DNA of 62,276 nucleotides from Nitrospira sp. UBA2083 (GTDB lineage Bacteria; Nitrospirota; Nitrospiria; Nitrospirales; Nitrospiraceae). The position numbers and the translations under genes were made by a program. Location: assembly GCA_002331625.1 (NCBI GenBank), contig DCZN01000083.1, positions 34,877 through 97,152 on the forward strand. Reading direction: 5' to 3'. Below, in pieces: positions 9,404 to 18,480 of this stretch. Each line of letters opens with the position of its first letter. Position 1 is the first letter of the stretch. The notes beneath the pieces were generated by a model. The model saw only the letters and a list, made by a program, of their open reading frames with translations. It made no database searches and was not told where the DNA came from.

Positions 9404-10327
9404 CTATTTCGGCTCTTGAGTATGCGGATTGCGGGGTAGATCGATAATCTCCCACCCACGACGAGTAAAGATTTCTTTGTCTTCGGCGTCCATGGGAAAG
9501 ATAAAAAAGCCGATCATGATCATGTTGTAGTCAGCCAATCCCTCACGGCACAGTCTATCTTTTTCCTGGATCGTGCTCACAAGTTCACGAAAGACAGCGG
9601 ACCGTTCCTGATCCGCCGGTTCGAACTCGCATCCCTTCACATAGTGGTCGTTAAGACCCTTAAATGCTAACTGTGGCAAGTTTACGCCGTAGGCTACTTT
9701 CTCAGCTTCTCGTCTTGAAAAGGCATAGACGAAGTTACCGCTCTCTTCCCATGAAGGCTGATTAAAGACTACTCCTCGCGCTCCTAGCCGCCTCTTCAGT
9801 ATCAGCTTGAACATGGATTTCAATAGGCGCGAAGAAGATGGTAGTACGGCGTGAGTATCGTTTGGCTCAATCAGAAATACAGCTCGTTTGGCTACCCGTA
9901 GCATTTCATAAAGGGCCATGTAGGGACGCGGGAAATGGTGAAACGACTCCTTACAGAAAACATAATCAAATTGTTGGTCCTTAAATCCCAGGTGTTCCGC
10001 ATTCTCCACCGAGTATTCAGCAATATATCCACGCTGCTTCGAGGCCTCCAAGAGCGCACCGCTTATATCGGTTGGTAGCGCGAACGCGAACCCTCTTTTC
10101 CGTATTCGTATAGAATCCAACCCCCAACGTCCGTCGCCTACAGTGAGCCACGTGGCATCCGCGTGTCGCTTCAAACACTCTGCACATTCGTAAGCACGGG
10201 CATGACGCCAATAATCTGCCGTAGATTCATCAAACCACGAACTCGAGATTTTGATGCGCTCCTCATCAACTAGATCTCTCGCAAAATGGCGAGCATGCTG
10301 AATGTAACTATTTTTGAGAAATTGCAT
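9404..10327 (-). CDS. Class I SAM-dependent methyltransferase
   Basis: A 307-residue protein with a Methyltransf_11-type core. The SAM-binding strand is atypical (WLTVGDGRWGLDS in place of the DxGxGxG form). The later motifs are normal: NAEHLGFKDQQFDYVFCKESFHHF, then LYEMLRVAKRAVFLIEP. The position between glycosyltransferases suggests methylation of a sugar or chain end. N- and C-terminal extensions of about 60 and 90 residues are of unknown role. It could also be a degenerate member with another activity because of the altered motif I. Confidence 0.75.
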   Translation of the reverse strand: MQFLKNSYIQHARHFARDLVDEERIKISSSWFDESTADYWRHARAYECAECLKRHADATWLTVGDGRWGLDSIRIRKRGFAFALPTDISGALLEASKQRGYIAEYSVENAEHLGFKDQQFDYVFCKESFHHFPRPYMALYEMLRVAKRAVFLIEPNDTHAVLPSSSRLLKSMFKLILKRRLGARGVVFNQPSWEESGNFVYAFSRREAEKVAYGVNLPQLAFKGLNDHYVKGCEFEPADQERSAVFRELVSTIQEKDRLCREGLADYNMIMIGFFIFPMDAEDKEIFTRRGWEIIDLPRNPHTQEPK

Positions 10328-10487
10328 CCCAATTAACTCCTCTTGCTAACTCATCCTGAGATCTTTGCCAGCAATGATCTCGCCATACTTGCATGAAGAA
10401 TGTAGGCATATGTGACGGTGATTATTTACAGCTTGAACGACCAACCCAGCCAGATTGTTGCCTGCATGAAGAGAAATGAAGCGCTCG

Positions 10488-11138
10488 TCATGCAGGGTTT
10501 CGTGCAACGAGTTTTACCTGAAAGTCTAGCCTTTTGTACCGGCCATACAGACGAGCAACTAGGTGGAATAGATTCCAGCCGAACTTTTTCTGAAGATCCA
10601 GGAATCGCGGAGGCCATTTATGGAAAATAGGGCTCACTTGTTCCACCGTATACCCAGCCTCCCTCGCCAAATTCCCAAGTATTTGTGGATTCCATGTATA
10701 GAGATGGCGATTGATGTCCTCAGAGTTATAGGGGGCGAGAGTCGATTCGCAGGGCACTACAATTACTAGCCGCCCGTTAGGTTTAAGCTTTGCTTTCAGA
10801 GCAGCTAGTGCCTGGAACGGACATGGTACATGTTCCAGTGCATGATTACTAATGACAACGTCTATGGAGGAATCTGCTATCGTCTCCAGCGCTGCGTGAC
10901 ATTCAACGCCATTTTCTTTGGCACACTGAGCCGCAACGGGATTGACCTCTAAACCGACCCTACGGGCACAACGAATATTCTTTAGCAGATATCCGCCACC
11001 ACAACCAAAATCAAGCACAGTGTCGGCTGGCCATACATGAGACTCAAATTTGAATTGGTTGGCAATACCACCGAATTCACCAATTGTTTTTTGCCATGCG
11101 AAATAGCGTTCATCATAGACTTCATTCATCACTTGCAT
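10488..11138 (-). CDS. Class I SAM-dependent methyltransferase
   Basis: A 216-residue methyltransferase. Motif I is clear (VLDFGCGGGYLLKNI), followed by an acidic ribose-binding residue in RRVGLEVNP, then DVVISNHALEHVPCPFQAL and LKPNGRLVIVVP. It belongs to the Methyltransf_23/UbiG-like type found in polysaccharide clusters. Two starts are possible: Met1 at 11138, or Met4 at 11129, which overlaps the upstream gene's stop as TGATG. The 160-base gap on its 3' side is the second largest inside the cluster and shows no feature that I can support. Confidence 0.82.
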   Translation of the reverse strand: MQVMNEVYDERYFAWQKTIGEFGGIANQFKFESHVWPADTVLDFGCGGGYLLKNIRCARRVGLEVNPVAAQCAKENGVECHAALETIADSSIDVVISNHALEHVPCPFQALAALKAKLKPNGRLVIVVPCESTLAPYNSEDINRHLYTWNPQILGNLAREAGYTVEQVSPIFHKWPPRFLDLQKKFGWNLFHLVARLYGRYKRLDFQVKLVARNPA

Positions 11139-12499
11139 GCTCTCATTACGAATTTCTCCAATGCGCTCACCAACGCCTTCTCATTAAATTCTCCTCGGTA
11201 TGCTGCAAAGCACTCCTGCGCGACTTGCCTCTCTGTCAATTGCTCTATTGCACTCAACATACCTCGCGCATCGTCTTGGTCAACAACAGCTCCAATTCCA
11301 TAGCGACGCACCCTGTCACCCATGAGGTATCCATCGCTGACCAGAATAGGCTTTTCGAAGTAGGCCGCTTTGCTAAGCATATTGCTGCTGTTACGGAAGC
11401 TCCGGTATACGGCAAAAAGAATGTCTGCTGTTTGAATAATAGCGTTGAATTGTCTTTCGTCGGACAAGTAGTGGGTGTGTAGCAATAGATTTTCCGGAGG
11501 GTCAGCGACAAGGCGCTCGAAGGCCACAATATCTTCCGGGCTGAAGGTGCTAGCATGTACCTCACCCACTTGGACGAAAAACCACCGCTTCGGGTCAGCG
11601 AGGGCGATCAGTTCGCTCCACCGAGCAATATTTTTCTGTCCGCCGATCGACCCACCAAGGAAGATAATCTTCCGCCCTGCGGCACGACATATGATTTCTT
11701 CAGCCAGAAAACAGGGCTCGTTCGATAGTTCCACATTAGTGGCATCAGGAAGATACTGAAAGTATTTGTCTGCGAGGCTTAAGCTGTATGCTCGGCAGGT
11801 AGACTCATCGAGGAAACACATGCCGCGCAACCCTGGGAGTGAATAATAACCTTCCTGCGCAGGCAGTTCCGAGGGAACGAAGCGAATCCCCCCCCACGGA
11901 AGACGGCAGGCTGAGGAAAATTGGCGCCATGCCTCCATACCGGTTTTATACATATCCAAGTACATATTAAAGAGGCAATCGGGGCGCCAAGGAGAGCTTT
12001 TGAGGGACGCGTTGATTCGGTGGGCCATATCAACTGGCTCCAGGTAGTACATTTCGGACTGATCCTTTGGATCGCTGCTCTGCTGGCAAAATAGAGAGTG
12101 AAGTGCGTACGATGCCTTGTATAGTGGCGGAACGATAATCTGAAACATGCGCTTCTTCGTACGGATGAACGCAGACATTCCTGACGCAACACGACTTTCC
12201 GGACTCTGGTCGGCGTAGCTTTTCCCATAACTAAGCCACCACTGCCACAGCTTCTCCATACGGTGGCGCTTTGATAGCTGATCTCGTGGCGCATCCCAAT
12301 CTAAGATATGGAGCATAGGATGATCGGCTAGTTGCCGCTGAGCCAACCGCGATTCAAGAGCTTTTCGGTCCGGAGTAAGCACAAGAATTCGGTATCCGCG
12401 CTCCAACAAGAGAGCGACGAACAACGCATTCCATGAATCCAAGTGCCCATGTCCGGCGATCGGATTGTAAACCAGGATACACGGCTGCAAGCGCTTCAC
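11129..12499 (-). CDS. Probable GT-B fold glycosyltransferase
   Basis: A 456-residue protein. The N-terminus is CILVYNPIAGHGHLDSWNAL, a glycine-rich start like that of GT1/GT4 acceptor domains. The C-terminal half has a Rossmann-type donor domain (IIFLGGSIGGQKNIARWSEL, LLLHTHYLSDERQFNAIIQ, FRNSSNMLSKAAYFEKPILVSD) as in GT4-like enzymes, but without a clear EX7E motif. No close characterised family is recognised, so the function is inferred from fold pattern and neighbours. It overlaps the upstream amidotransferase by 4 bases and the downstream methyltransferase start. Confidence 0.65.
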   Translation of the reverse strand: MKRLQPCILVYNPIAGHGHLDSWNALFVALLLERGYRILVLTPDRKALESRLAQRQLADHPMLHILDWDAPRDQLSKRHRMEKLWQWWLSYGKSYADQSPESRVASGMSAFIRTKKRMFQIIVPPLYKASYALHSLFCQQSSDPKDQSEMYYLEPVDMAHRINASLKSSPWRPDCLFNMYLDMYKTGMEAWRQFSSACRLPWGGIRFVPSELPAQEGYYSLPGLRGMCFLDESTCRAYSLSLADKYFQYLPDATNVELSNEPCFLAEEIICRAAGRKIIFLGGSIGGQKNIARWSELIALADPKRWFFVQVGEVHASTFSPEDIVAFERLVADPPENLLLHTHYLSDERQFNAIIQTADILFAVYRSFRNSSNMLSKAAYFEKPILVSDGYLMGDRVRRYGIGAVVDQDDARGMLSAIEQLTERQVAQECFAAYRGEFNEKALVSALEKFVMRACK

Positions 12500-14430
12500 G
12501 TTCCCACAACCTCACGCTGCCACATTTCCAAGAGCACCAGCTTATACATAAAGAACAGCCAAGGCCACCCTTGTTTGAGTAGACCCTGCAAATTGGAATC
12601 AATTTTCTTCTCATCCAAAACCCCAGCTTTGGCGAGATTCCCGTTACAAAGATTGCCTCCATAGCGTGTGATGACACCCAAGAGCCACTCCCGAACGGGG
12701 GGTTGAAACCCAGCCTTCGGCCGCATAAGCACCTCGTCGGGGAGAACGTCCTTCAGAGCCGCACGCAGCCACGCTTTCTGCCCAAATGTGTGATCTGGTT
12801 GTTTACTGCGTAACGTCATCACAAGCTCGATAAGCCCTACATCAAGGAATGGCAAGCGAGCTTCCACACCCACGCCCATGCTTACACGATCTCCCAGCGA
12901 GAGACAATTGGATACGAGCCAGGTATCGAAAAGCATACGGATGACAGCCGCAGGAATTTCTTCCATTACGCGAGGACCGATGTCGGTTGGCCTGAAAGGG
13001 TTGTCTGCCGCAATCGCATGCATAGCAGGACCATACACGGAATCCTTGATCCACCAGACATCGTTGAAATCAGGGGCGCCCGTGTAGAAGCGCAACTGCT
13101 CCTTCGGCGTGTATGTATCCACAATATCGAGCAAGACACTTGCCCAACGTCGCAACACGGCAGATGCAAGGGGGGAATTTGTCACTTTTCTCAGAAGCAC
13201 CCGCGTGCTTTCGAAGCCCAGAAAGGGAGCCGCGGAAGCGAGTAGCGGCGCTCTGGCAATAGCCTGATTGGCAGCGGCAACCTGTGCGACCCACGGATAC
13301 CCCCAGAAAAGCTCGTCCCCACCCAAACCAGTAAGCAGCACCTTGATACCAAGGTCGGCTGCCGCCTTGGGTACAGAGTAATGTCCGAAGGCCGCTGGGT
13401 CTGCTATGGGTTCGTCCATGATCCGTACCAGTTGAGGGAAGGACTCGACGAAACTGTCCACGGGCAGCTCCACCTCGTGGACGATCATACCAAGCTGCTC
13501 GGCGAGGTTTCGCGCTTGTTCACGCTCGTCATAATGTGGGCGACCCGGATACCCAACGGAAAATGCATGCATCGGTTCGGAAGAGTGCTTTTGGGCTAGA
13601 GCGGCGATGGCCCCGGAGTCAATCCCACCGGACAGTGCAACTCCGACAGGCACGTCAGAACGCAGGGTCAACTTCACCGCCTCTTCCAAACCTTCACGAA
13701 TGCAGCGCAGAATACCTGGAGTATCCGTCGGCAAGCCGGTAATTTTTGCCGGCTCCTCTACACTCCAATAGCGCACCGGTTCGGCATACCAGTTGTCGAG
13801 CGACAACATGAGCGTATGGCCGGCGGGAACTTTGTGCACGCCGTGGAGCAGGGTAAATGGCTCAGGGGCATACTGATAGTGCAGGTACATGTCCACAACT
13901 GACGGGTCAAGCGACGGCCGGAAAGTGAGAAGCGGCAGGAGTCCTTTTAGTTCCGAAGCAAAGGCGAGACATTGATCATCTCGGTAATAGAAAAGAGGTT
14001 TTTCTCCGCAACGATCGCGCGCCAGGAAGAGACTTTTCTCACGTTCATCCCACAATGCGAACGCAAACATCCCACGGAAATGTGACACGCACTCCCGGCC
14101 CCACACCTTATATGCCGCCAGAAGAACTTCTGTGTCGGAGCTACTGATGAACCGTTCGCCCTTCGCTTCGAGTTCGGCCCGAATTTCACGATAGTTATAG
14201 ATTTCTCCATTGTATGTCACGACATAGCGGCCATCCCCGTGGGTCATTGGCTGATGCCCACTTTCAGTCAAGTCAATAACGGCAAGCCGAGTATGTCCAA
14301 ACTGGATGTGGGAATCGCTGTAGACACCAGATCCATCAGGGCCACGATGGGCCAATGTGGCTAAGTCCTTCTTTGTAAAATGCGACCGGTGAGCCGGTTG
14401 TCGATAAAACCGCCCAAGAATTCCGCACAT
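12496..14430 (-). CDS. asnB: Asparagine synthase-like glutamine amidotransferase (copy 2)
   Basis: The second AsnB-type protein, 644 residues. It has MCGILGRFY (Cys2 glutaminase), a THGDGRYVVTYNGEIYN segment, and the ATP-pyrophosphatase loop SGGIDSG near residue 267, then LTGLGGDELFWGYPW. It differs clearly from copy 1 (1793-3760), so this is not a recent duplication. A family member in a glycan operon probably amidates a carboxyl sugar or makes an amide-linked substituent. It is flanked by the FkbM methyltransferase (7-base gap) and the GT-B gene (4-base overlap). A housekeeping asparagine synthetase role is possible for one of the two copies. Confidence 0.9.
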   Translation of the reverse strand: MCGILGRFYRQPAHRSHFTKKDLATLAHRGPDGSGVYSDSHIQFGHTRLAVIDLTESGHQPMTHGDGRYVVTYNGEIYNYREIRAELEAKGERFISSSDTEVLLAAYKVWGRECVSHFRGMFAFALWDEREKSLFLARDRCGEKPLFYYRDDQCLAFASELKGLLPLLTFRPSLDPSVVDMYLHYQYAPEPFTLLHGVHKVPAGHTLMLSLDNWYAEPVRYWSVEEPAKITGLPTDTPGILRCIREGLEEAVKLTLRSDVPVGVALSGGIDSGAIAALAQKHSSEPMHAFSVGYPGRPHYDEREQARNLAEQLGMIVHEVELPVDSFVESFPQLVRIMDEPIADPAAFGHYSVPKAAADLGIKVLLTGLGGDELFWGYPWVAQVAAANQAIARAPLLASAAPFLGFESTRVLLRKVTNSPLASAVLRRWASVLLDIVDTYTPKEQLRFYTGAPDFNDVWWIKDSVYGPAMHAIAADNPFRPTDIGPRVMEEIPAAVIRMLFDTWLVSNCLSLGDRVSMGVGVEARLPFLDVGLIELVMTLRSKQPDHTFGQKAWLRAALKDVLPDEVLMRPKAGFQPPVREWLLGVITRYGGNLCNGNLAKAGVLDEKKIDSNLQGLLKQGWPWLFFMYKLVLLEMWQREVVGT

Positions 14431-14437
14431 AATTGGT

Positions 14438-15397
14438 CTATGCCCTGCGCTGAAGGATGACCGAGTTCGTCAGACGGGATACCGGCTCATACCCTTTACC
14501 GGCAAGAAATGAGATGGCCGGATGCGAAGGAAGCGAGGCAAATGGAGTCGTGAGTACCTCCAGGACAATCAATTCCGGACAGCATGAATGCCAGTCGTTT
14601 GAGTGCAACACCTCTAATTCCTTACCCTCTACATCAATACTCAACAGATCAACATGCTTCCCCACTGGTAGATGTTCCTTGAGAATCGACGAAAGTGATC
14701 GTGGTTTCATTTCGACCGTACGCTCCACGGCCCAGCCACTGGCAGAGTATTCCTGTGCAAGCGAAGGATCAAAGGTATTGAGTGCGCTCTCCTTGAACAT
14801 GTGAAACATCATCGGAGTGTCAACAGTGGAGACGGCGCATTCGATGTTGATATCCGCAGGTCTCAGCTTCTTAAACAGCTCCATGCTACCAGGAGTGGCA
14901 TCCACATTGATGCCGCGCCATCCCTTGCGATAGAGGGCATAGGTGTTCGAGAACCTGGTTGGGTGGTGAGCTCCGACGTCGACGAAAAATCCGGCCATAT
15001 CGGTAGGCAGAATACGATCGAGCAGTATATCTTCGCCTTCTTGGCTGTAATGAAGGCAGGCACCGCTGATCTCCTGGAAAAGATCCAGCATGCCCTGCGG
15101 CATTTCCTTGCCGCGGAGAGCACCAAGAGCCCCACGAATGAGTGCGCCCACCTCCGCGTTGGGTAATTCGTTGCGTTCCACGGCACTAGCAATCGCGCCG
15201 GTTGTGAGAGCGCTATTTGACCGAATAAGAGCTTCCACCAGCGTATGGGATAGTTCGTTACGCTCCACGACACTAGCGATCGCGCCGATTGTGAGAGCGC
15301 TATTTGATCGCATAAGGGCCTGCATCAAGATCCGTACGACCTTGTATGTGACGCGATACCCAAGCAGTAGGGCTTGGTCTTGCGTCGAGGTTACCAT
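14438..15397 (-). CDS. FkbM family methyltransferase with N-terminal repeats
   Basis: A 319-residue protein. The C-terminal part (about 100-319) is an FkbM/Methyltransf_21 domain: GFFVDVGAHHPTRFSNTYALY is the SAM-binding motif, followed by NVDATPGSMELF and LLSIDVEGKELEVL. FkbM enzymes O-methylate hydroxyls, often on sugars or polyketides. The first 75 residues hold two and a half copies of a 29-residue unit with the pattern RSNSALTxGAIASxVERNEL, which is not part of the catalytic domain and may form a helical, oligomerising or docking segment. It overlaps the upstream methyltransferase by 7 bases. Confidence 0.85.
   Translation of the reverse strand: MVTSTQDQALLLGYRVTYKVVRILMQALMRSNSALTIGAIASVVERNELSHTLVEALIRSNSALTTGAIASAVERNELPNAEVGALIRGALGALRGKEMPQGMLDLFQEISGACLHYSQEGEDILLDRILPTDMAGFFVDVGAHHPTRFSNTYALYRKGWRGINVDATPGSMELFKKLRPADINIECAVSTVDTPMMFHMFKESALNTFDPSLAQEYSASGWAVERTVEMKPRSLSSILKEHLPVGKHVDLLSIDVEGKELEVLHSNDWHSCCPELIVLEVLTTPFASLPSHPAISFLAGKGYEPVSRLTNSVILQRRA
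15167..15340 (-). repeat. Tandem repeat of 87 bp inside the FkbM-type gene
   Basis: Two direct units, 15167-15253 and 15254-15340, with an 87-base period (29 codons). The first 66 bases of each unit differ at only about 8 positions and the last 21 bases are more diverged. The reading frame is kept, and the encoded unit has SNSALT and ERNEL as its fixed cores. The high identity points to fairly recent in-frame tandem duplication by slippage or unequal crossing-over. Confidence 0.85.
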
Positions 15398-16104
15398 TTA
15401 TCGCTCTTGGAGACCTCGATGCCCCCAATTGGGTGAGGATGTCCCAGGCGCTCTGCGTAAGGAGACGGGAAAGGCAGGAAGATTGAGGTGGTCCAACAAT
15501 AATTGTTCACCGGACCAAAGCCGTTGAAGTCTACTTGAAAGAAACCGTGGGAGCGGAGAAATTGCGTCACATCCTTGTACCAATCCGAATTATCAAGAAT
15601 AATCAGCCCACCACTTCGCACATGCGCTAAAGCCTCGGCAGCACATTCGTTGCGCCACGCCCCATCGATAATCACAATATCAAAAGCGAGGCCGACATCT
15701 TTAATCGACGCAGCATAGGACTCTCGATCTGCCTGAAGCCAGAGGCCACAAAGCTGTGCGGATTTGGCTCGCATATTTTCGTACCACACAGGGTCATGCT
15801 CTACACTCCACACTTTTGCTCCCTTGTGGGCCCAATACAGCGAAGAATTCCCACTGCCATATTCAAAAATATCGAGGTTCGTCGCATCGAGCTGGTTGCA
15901 ATACTCGATTGCTGGATAGGTATACCAAGGTAGCGGGGAGCCATCGGCAGCTATCGGCAGCTTACTCTCCAGCGTGCGGGGGAAGCCGTGACCTTGAAAT
16001 ACTATTTCATGGGGTGAGCACGGTGACTCAGCCGCAGGAGTCGGCATAGATTCCTGAATGAGCTTTTGAATATAGGACCTGAGTCGCGCTCTTATTCCTA
16101 ACAT
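15391..16104 (-). CDS. Class I SAM-dependent methyltransferase-like protein
   Basis: A 237-residue protein. The core has LDIFEYGSGNSSLYWAHKG (motif I with GxGxS), VWSVEHDPVWYENM (acidic residue for the SAM ribose) and DIVIIDGAWRNECAAEAL followed by GGLIILDNSDWY. This pattern is seen in small methyltransferases beside FkbM genes. The neighbour downstream is an FkbM enzyme with which it overlaps, so the two may modify the same residue or neighbouring hydroxyls. The substrate is unknown. It lies 17 bases after the radical SAM gene. Confidence 0.75.
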   Translation of the reverse strand: MLGIRARLRSYIQKLIQESMPTPAAESPCSPHEIVFQGHGFPRTLESKLPIAADGSPLPWYTYPAIEYCNQLDATNLDIFEYGSGNSSLYWAHKGAKVWSVEHDPVWYENMRAKSAQLCGLWLQADRESYAASIKDVGLAFDIVIIDGAWRNECAAEALAHVRSGGLIILDNSDWYKDVTQFLRSHGFFQVDFNGFGPVNNYCWTTSIFLPFPSPYAERLGHPHPIGGIEVSKSDKW

Positions 16105-16121
16105 CTATTCGTGGGCGTAAA

Positions 16122-17147
16122 TCAATTCGCCTCTTTTATGAGCCGGCGGAAGAAATTAACAATTTTTTGATTTGGCCGTTGATCTTCTATTGCCCCGACA
16201 AACTGCCGATAGATGCGATCACGCTCGCAACGCTCTTCTTCCGTCCCGGTCCGATTATTCTCGGAACAGGTATCACAAGGACTCTTCTTGGGGCTGAATC
16301 TGAGCAAGTGCTGTCGCCATTGAGCCATTGTAGTTGACGCATAGGCTGCAAATATGTCCGGGAAATCTGTCACGTTTCCAATGGCAAAATCCTCGCGATG
16401 CTGCGCTTCATCTGCAAACATCTGACAGCAAGGGAAGATGGTTCCGTCATAGGACACAGTAAAGTCGTTAAAAGGACGGTTGCATGGGGCTGACCTCTCA
16501 GTCTGCCTATTCACAAGACTCACCGATCCGGCACGATTCGCCCCGTAAAGTTCATAATTTGTTGAGGATATATACATCGGCAGGCCGAAAAGAGTGATAT
16601 CTCCTTGAATAGTACGTCCTGGAGAGACGTGACGAGCCTCCACTGTTTTACCTAGTCTTTTAGAGAGCTCACAGAATCGTGTAACTGCATACGTGTCGTC
16701 GTAAGATGCATTCACCGGTGGATGAAGGGTTACGTACATTGATGATAATCCAGCATCAACCATGGCCTTGACATAATCGGGTGTTAAATAGTCCCCATTC
16801 GTACTGAAATAAATATTGCTCTCGGGCAGACAATGCCGCACATGCCGAATCCGCTCCAATAACAGGACGGAGTCAGCCGTCGGCTCATTGTAGAGATTGA
16901 GACAGATCCCTTGCGAATATGAAATGCGTTGAAGATCTTGGATTATTTTTCTAAACATGCCTTCTGGGAGAATCTTATCAAGACTCGTCCGATCGAACTT
17001 CGACACCGGACAATAATTACATTTCCGATTACAATACGATGTAATTTCAATCACCACATTTGACACCGATTCAGAAAAGAGCCGTTGCTGCTCAACATGA
17101 GAAGACGGTTCCGTAAAATGATGGCGAACAAAATGCAACTCATTCAT
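16122..17147 (-). CDS. Radical SAM/SPASM domain protein
   Basis: A 341-residue radical SAM enzyme. The cluster motif CNRKCNYC (CxxxCxxC) binds the catalytic [4Fe-4S] that cleaves SAM. A C-terminal SPASM-like region supplies more cysteines (APCNRPFND, then GTIFPCCQ, then PCDTC) for an auxiliary cluster. I chose ATG 17147 because the open frame runs 39 codons further into the ABC ATPase gene. This start overlaps the ATPase stop by 8 bases. SPASM enzymes often modify peptides, but members in LPS or capsule clusters act on sugars (dehydrogenation, deoxygenation, epimerisation). Here a sugar-modifying role is inferred only from context. Confidence 0.85.
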   Translation of the reverse strand: MNELHFVRHHFTEPSSHVEQQRLFSESVSNVVIEITSYCNRKCNYCPVSKFDRTSLDKILPEGMFRKIIQDLQRISYSQGICLNLYNEPTADSVLLLERIRHVRHCLPESNIYFSTNGDYLTPDYVKAMVDAGLSSMYVTLHPPVNASYDDTYAVTRFCELSKRLGKTVEARHVSPGRTIQGDITLFGLPMYISSTNYELYGANRAGSVSLVNRQTERSAPCNRPFNDFTVSYDGTIFPCCQMFADEAQHREDFAIGNVTDFPDIFAAYASTTMAQWRQHLLRFSPKKSPCDTCSENNRTGTEEERCERDRIYRQFVGAIEDQRPNQKIVNFFRRLIKEAN

Positions 17148-18480
17148 GACAAGACTCTGCCAGCCCCACTGAACTGAACGTAAACTGTGCATCCATGTGA
17201 ATAAGTGCGTATGGGTCGGAGTACAGAAACCTATCCTTTGGGTTGAGCACCACAAGCTGTCCACACTTCAACCAGAGGAACAGGTGTATGCCAACTTGTT
17301 TGCGAATAACCCCAATATGAAATGTGTAAGCTCCTGGTCTTAGCTTTTGATTGTCAACCACGGCGCGAATCGTATACCTGCCAGGAACCATCCGTTCAAC
17401 CCGACCCCCTTGTTCATAACTATCGAGGGTCAGGATGTTTCGATAGTGCACGGAATCCCCCACGACCCTAACAACCATATCCTCGACCTGGTTGATCACC
17501 TCCATATCGAATTCCAACGCAAATGGCTCAAGGAATTCGACCTCGCTGATGGTGTTACCTAAATCTGGGCTGGTGACCCGGAAGTTCCTACATATGACAT
17601 CGCCAGTTCCACAAATCGGATTGCCATAATCAGACGCCAACAACGTTGTGGCCCCATCATCCATCAGAGATTTACTATTGGATGGTTCTCCCTGGCGGTG
17701 CTGTGGATCAGCTTTTACTGAATTCCTCGAGTTCTGGTCGTCGTAGGCACGAATGACATTTTCGACCGCTCCTGTCACCACGACGCGCCCACCATTCATG
17801 AAAAGGCCTCGGTTACAGACGGCCCATATAGCCCCTGGTGTATGGGACACTAGTAAAATAGTGGTGCCTTCTCGCTTGAGTGTTTGAATTCGCTCAAAGC
17901 ACTTCTTCTGAAAGCTCATATCCCCCACTGCCAGAACTTCGTCGACCAGCAAAATCTCAGGGGCACTGATGACCGCAATGGCAAATCCAAGCCGGACGCT
18001 CATGCCACTCGAGTAATTGCGCACCGGCATATCGATAAACGCATCTAAATCCGCGAACGCAACGATTTCGTCGAATTTGTTTCGAATTTCGGAGGGCGTC
18101 ATACCGAGCAATGCCCCACTGATATAGATGTTCTCCCGCCCGGTAAGCATGGGAGAAAACCCGGCTCCCGCGGCGATGAGTGCACCGATGCGGCCTCGCA
18201 GCGTCACCTTTCCCTTGTCCGGGCTGTACGTGCCGTTGAGGATCCTCAGAAGAGTGGTCTTACCCGAGCCGTTGACCCCCATAATGCCGAGTGCATCTCC
18301 AGGATCGAGAGCAAAGCTCACATCGTTCAACGCCCAAAATTCCCCGGGACGAAGCGTAGAATCCTTTTCTTTACCAAGCAGCCGCCGACCGCTGTCAATC
18401 AACCCGTACTTCAGCGCGCTCTTGAGGGACAACCCGAATTTCTTGCTTACCCCTTCAACAACAACTGCCGGCTTTGGCAC
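17140..18480 (-). CDS. wzt: Polysaccharide ABC exporter ATP-binding protein with C-terminal glycan-binding domain
   Basis: A 446-residue Wzt-like ATPase. Residues 1 to about 240 are the nucleotide-binding domain: Walker A GVNGSGKTT near residue 70, signature YSSGMSVRLGFA, Walker B ILLVDEVLAVGD. Residues from about 285 to 440 match a Wzt_C-like beta-sandwich that recognises the chain-terminating group on the exported glycan in E. coli O9a. The start is GTG and overlaps the permease stop by one base (TAGTG). The methyltransferases downstream could supply the non-reducing-end cap that such a domain reads; this is inference. Confidence 0.92.
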   Translation of the reverse strand: MPKPAVVVEGVSKKFGLSLKSALKYGLIDSGRRLLGKEKDSTLRPGEFWALNDVSFALDPGDALGIMGVNGSGKTTLLRILNGTYSPDKGKVTLRGRIGALIAAGAGFSPMLTGRENIYISGALLGMTPSEIRNKFDEIVAFADLDAFIDMPVRNYSSGMSVRLGFAIAVISAPEILLVDEVLAVGDMSFQKKCFERIQTLKREGTTILLVSHTPGAIWAVCNRGLFMNGGRVVVTGAVENVIRAYDDQNSRNSVKADPQHRQGEPSNSKSLMDDGATTLLASDYGNPICGTGDVICRNFRVTSPDLGNTISEVEFLEPFALEFDMEVINQVEDMVVRVVGDSVHYRNILTLDSYEQGGRVERMVPGRYTIRAVVDNQKLRPGAYTFHIGVIRKQVGIHLFLWLKCGQLVVLNPKDRFLYSDPYALIHMDAQFTFSSVGLAESCHE

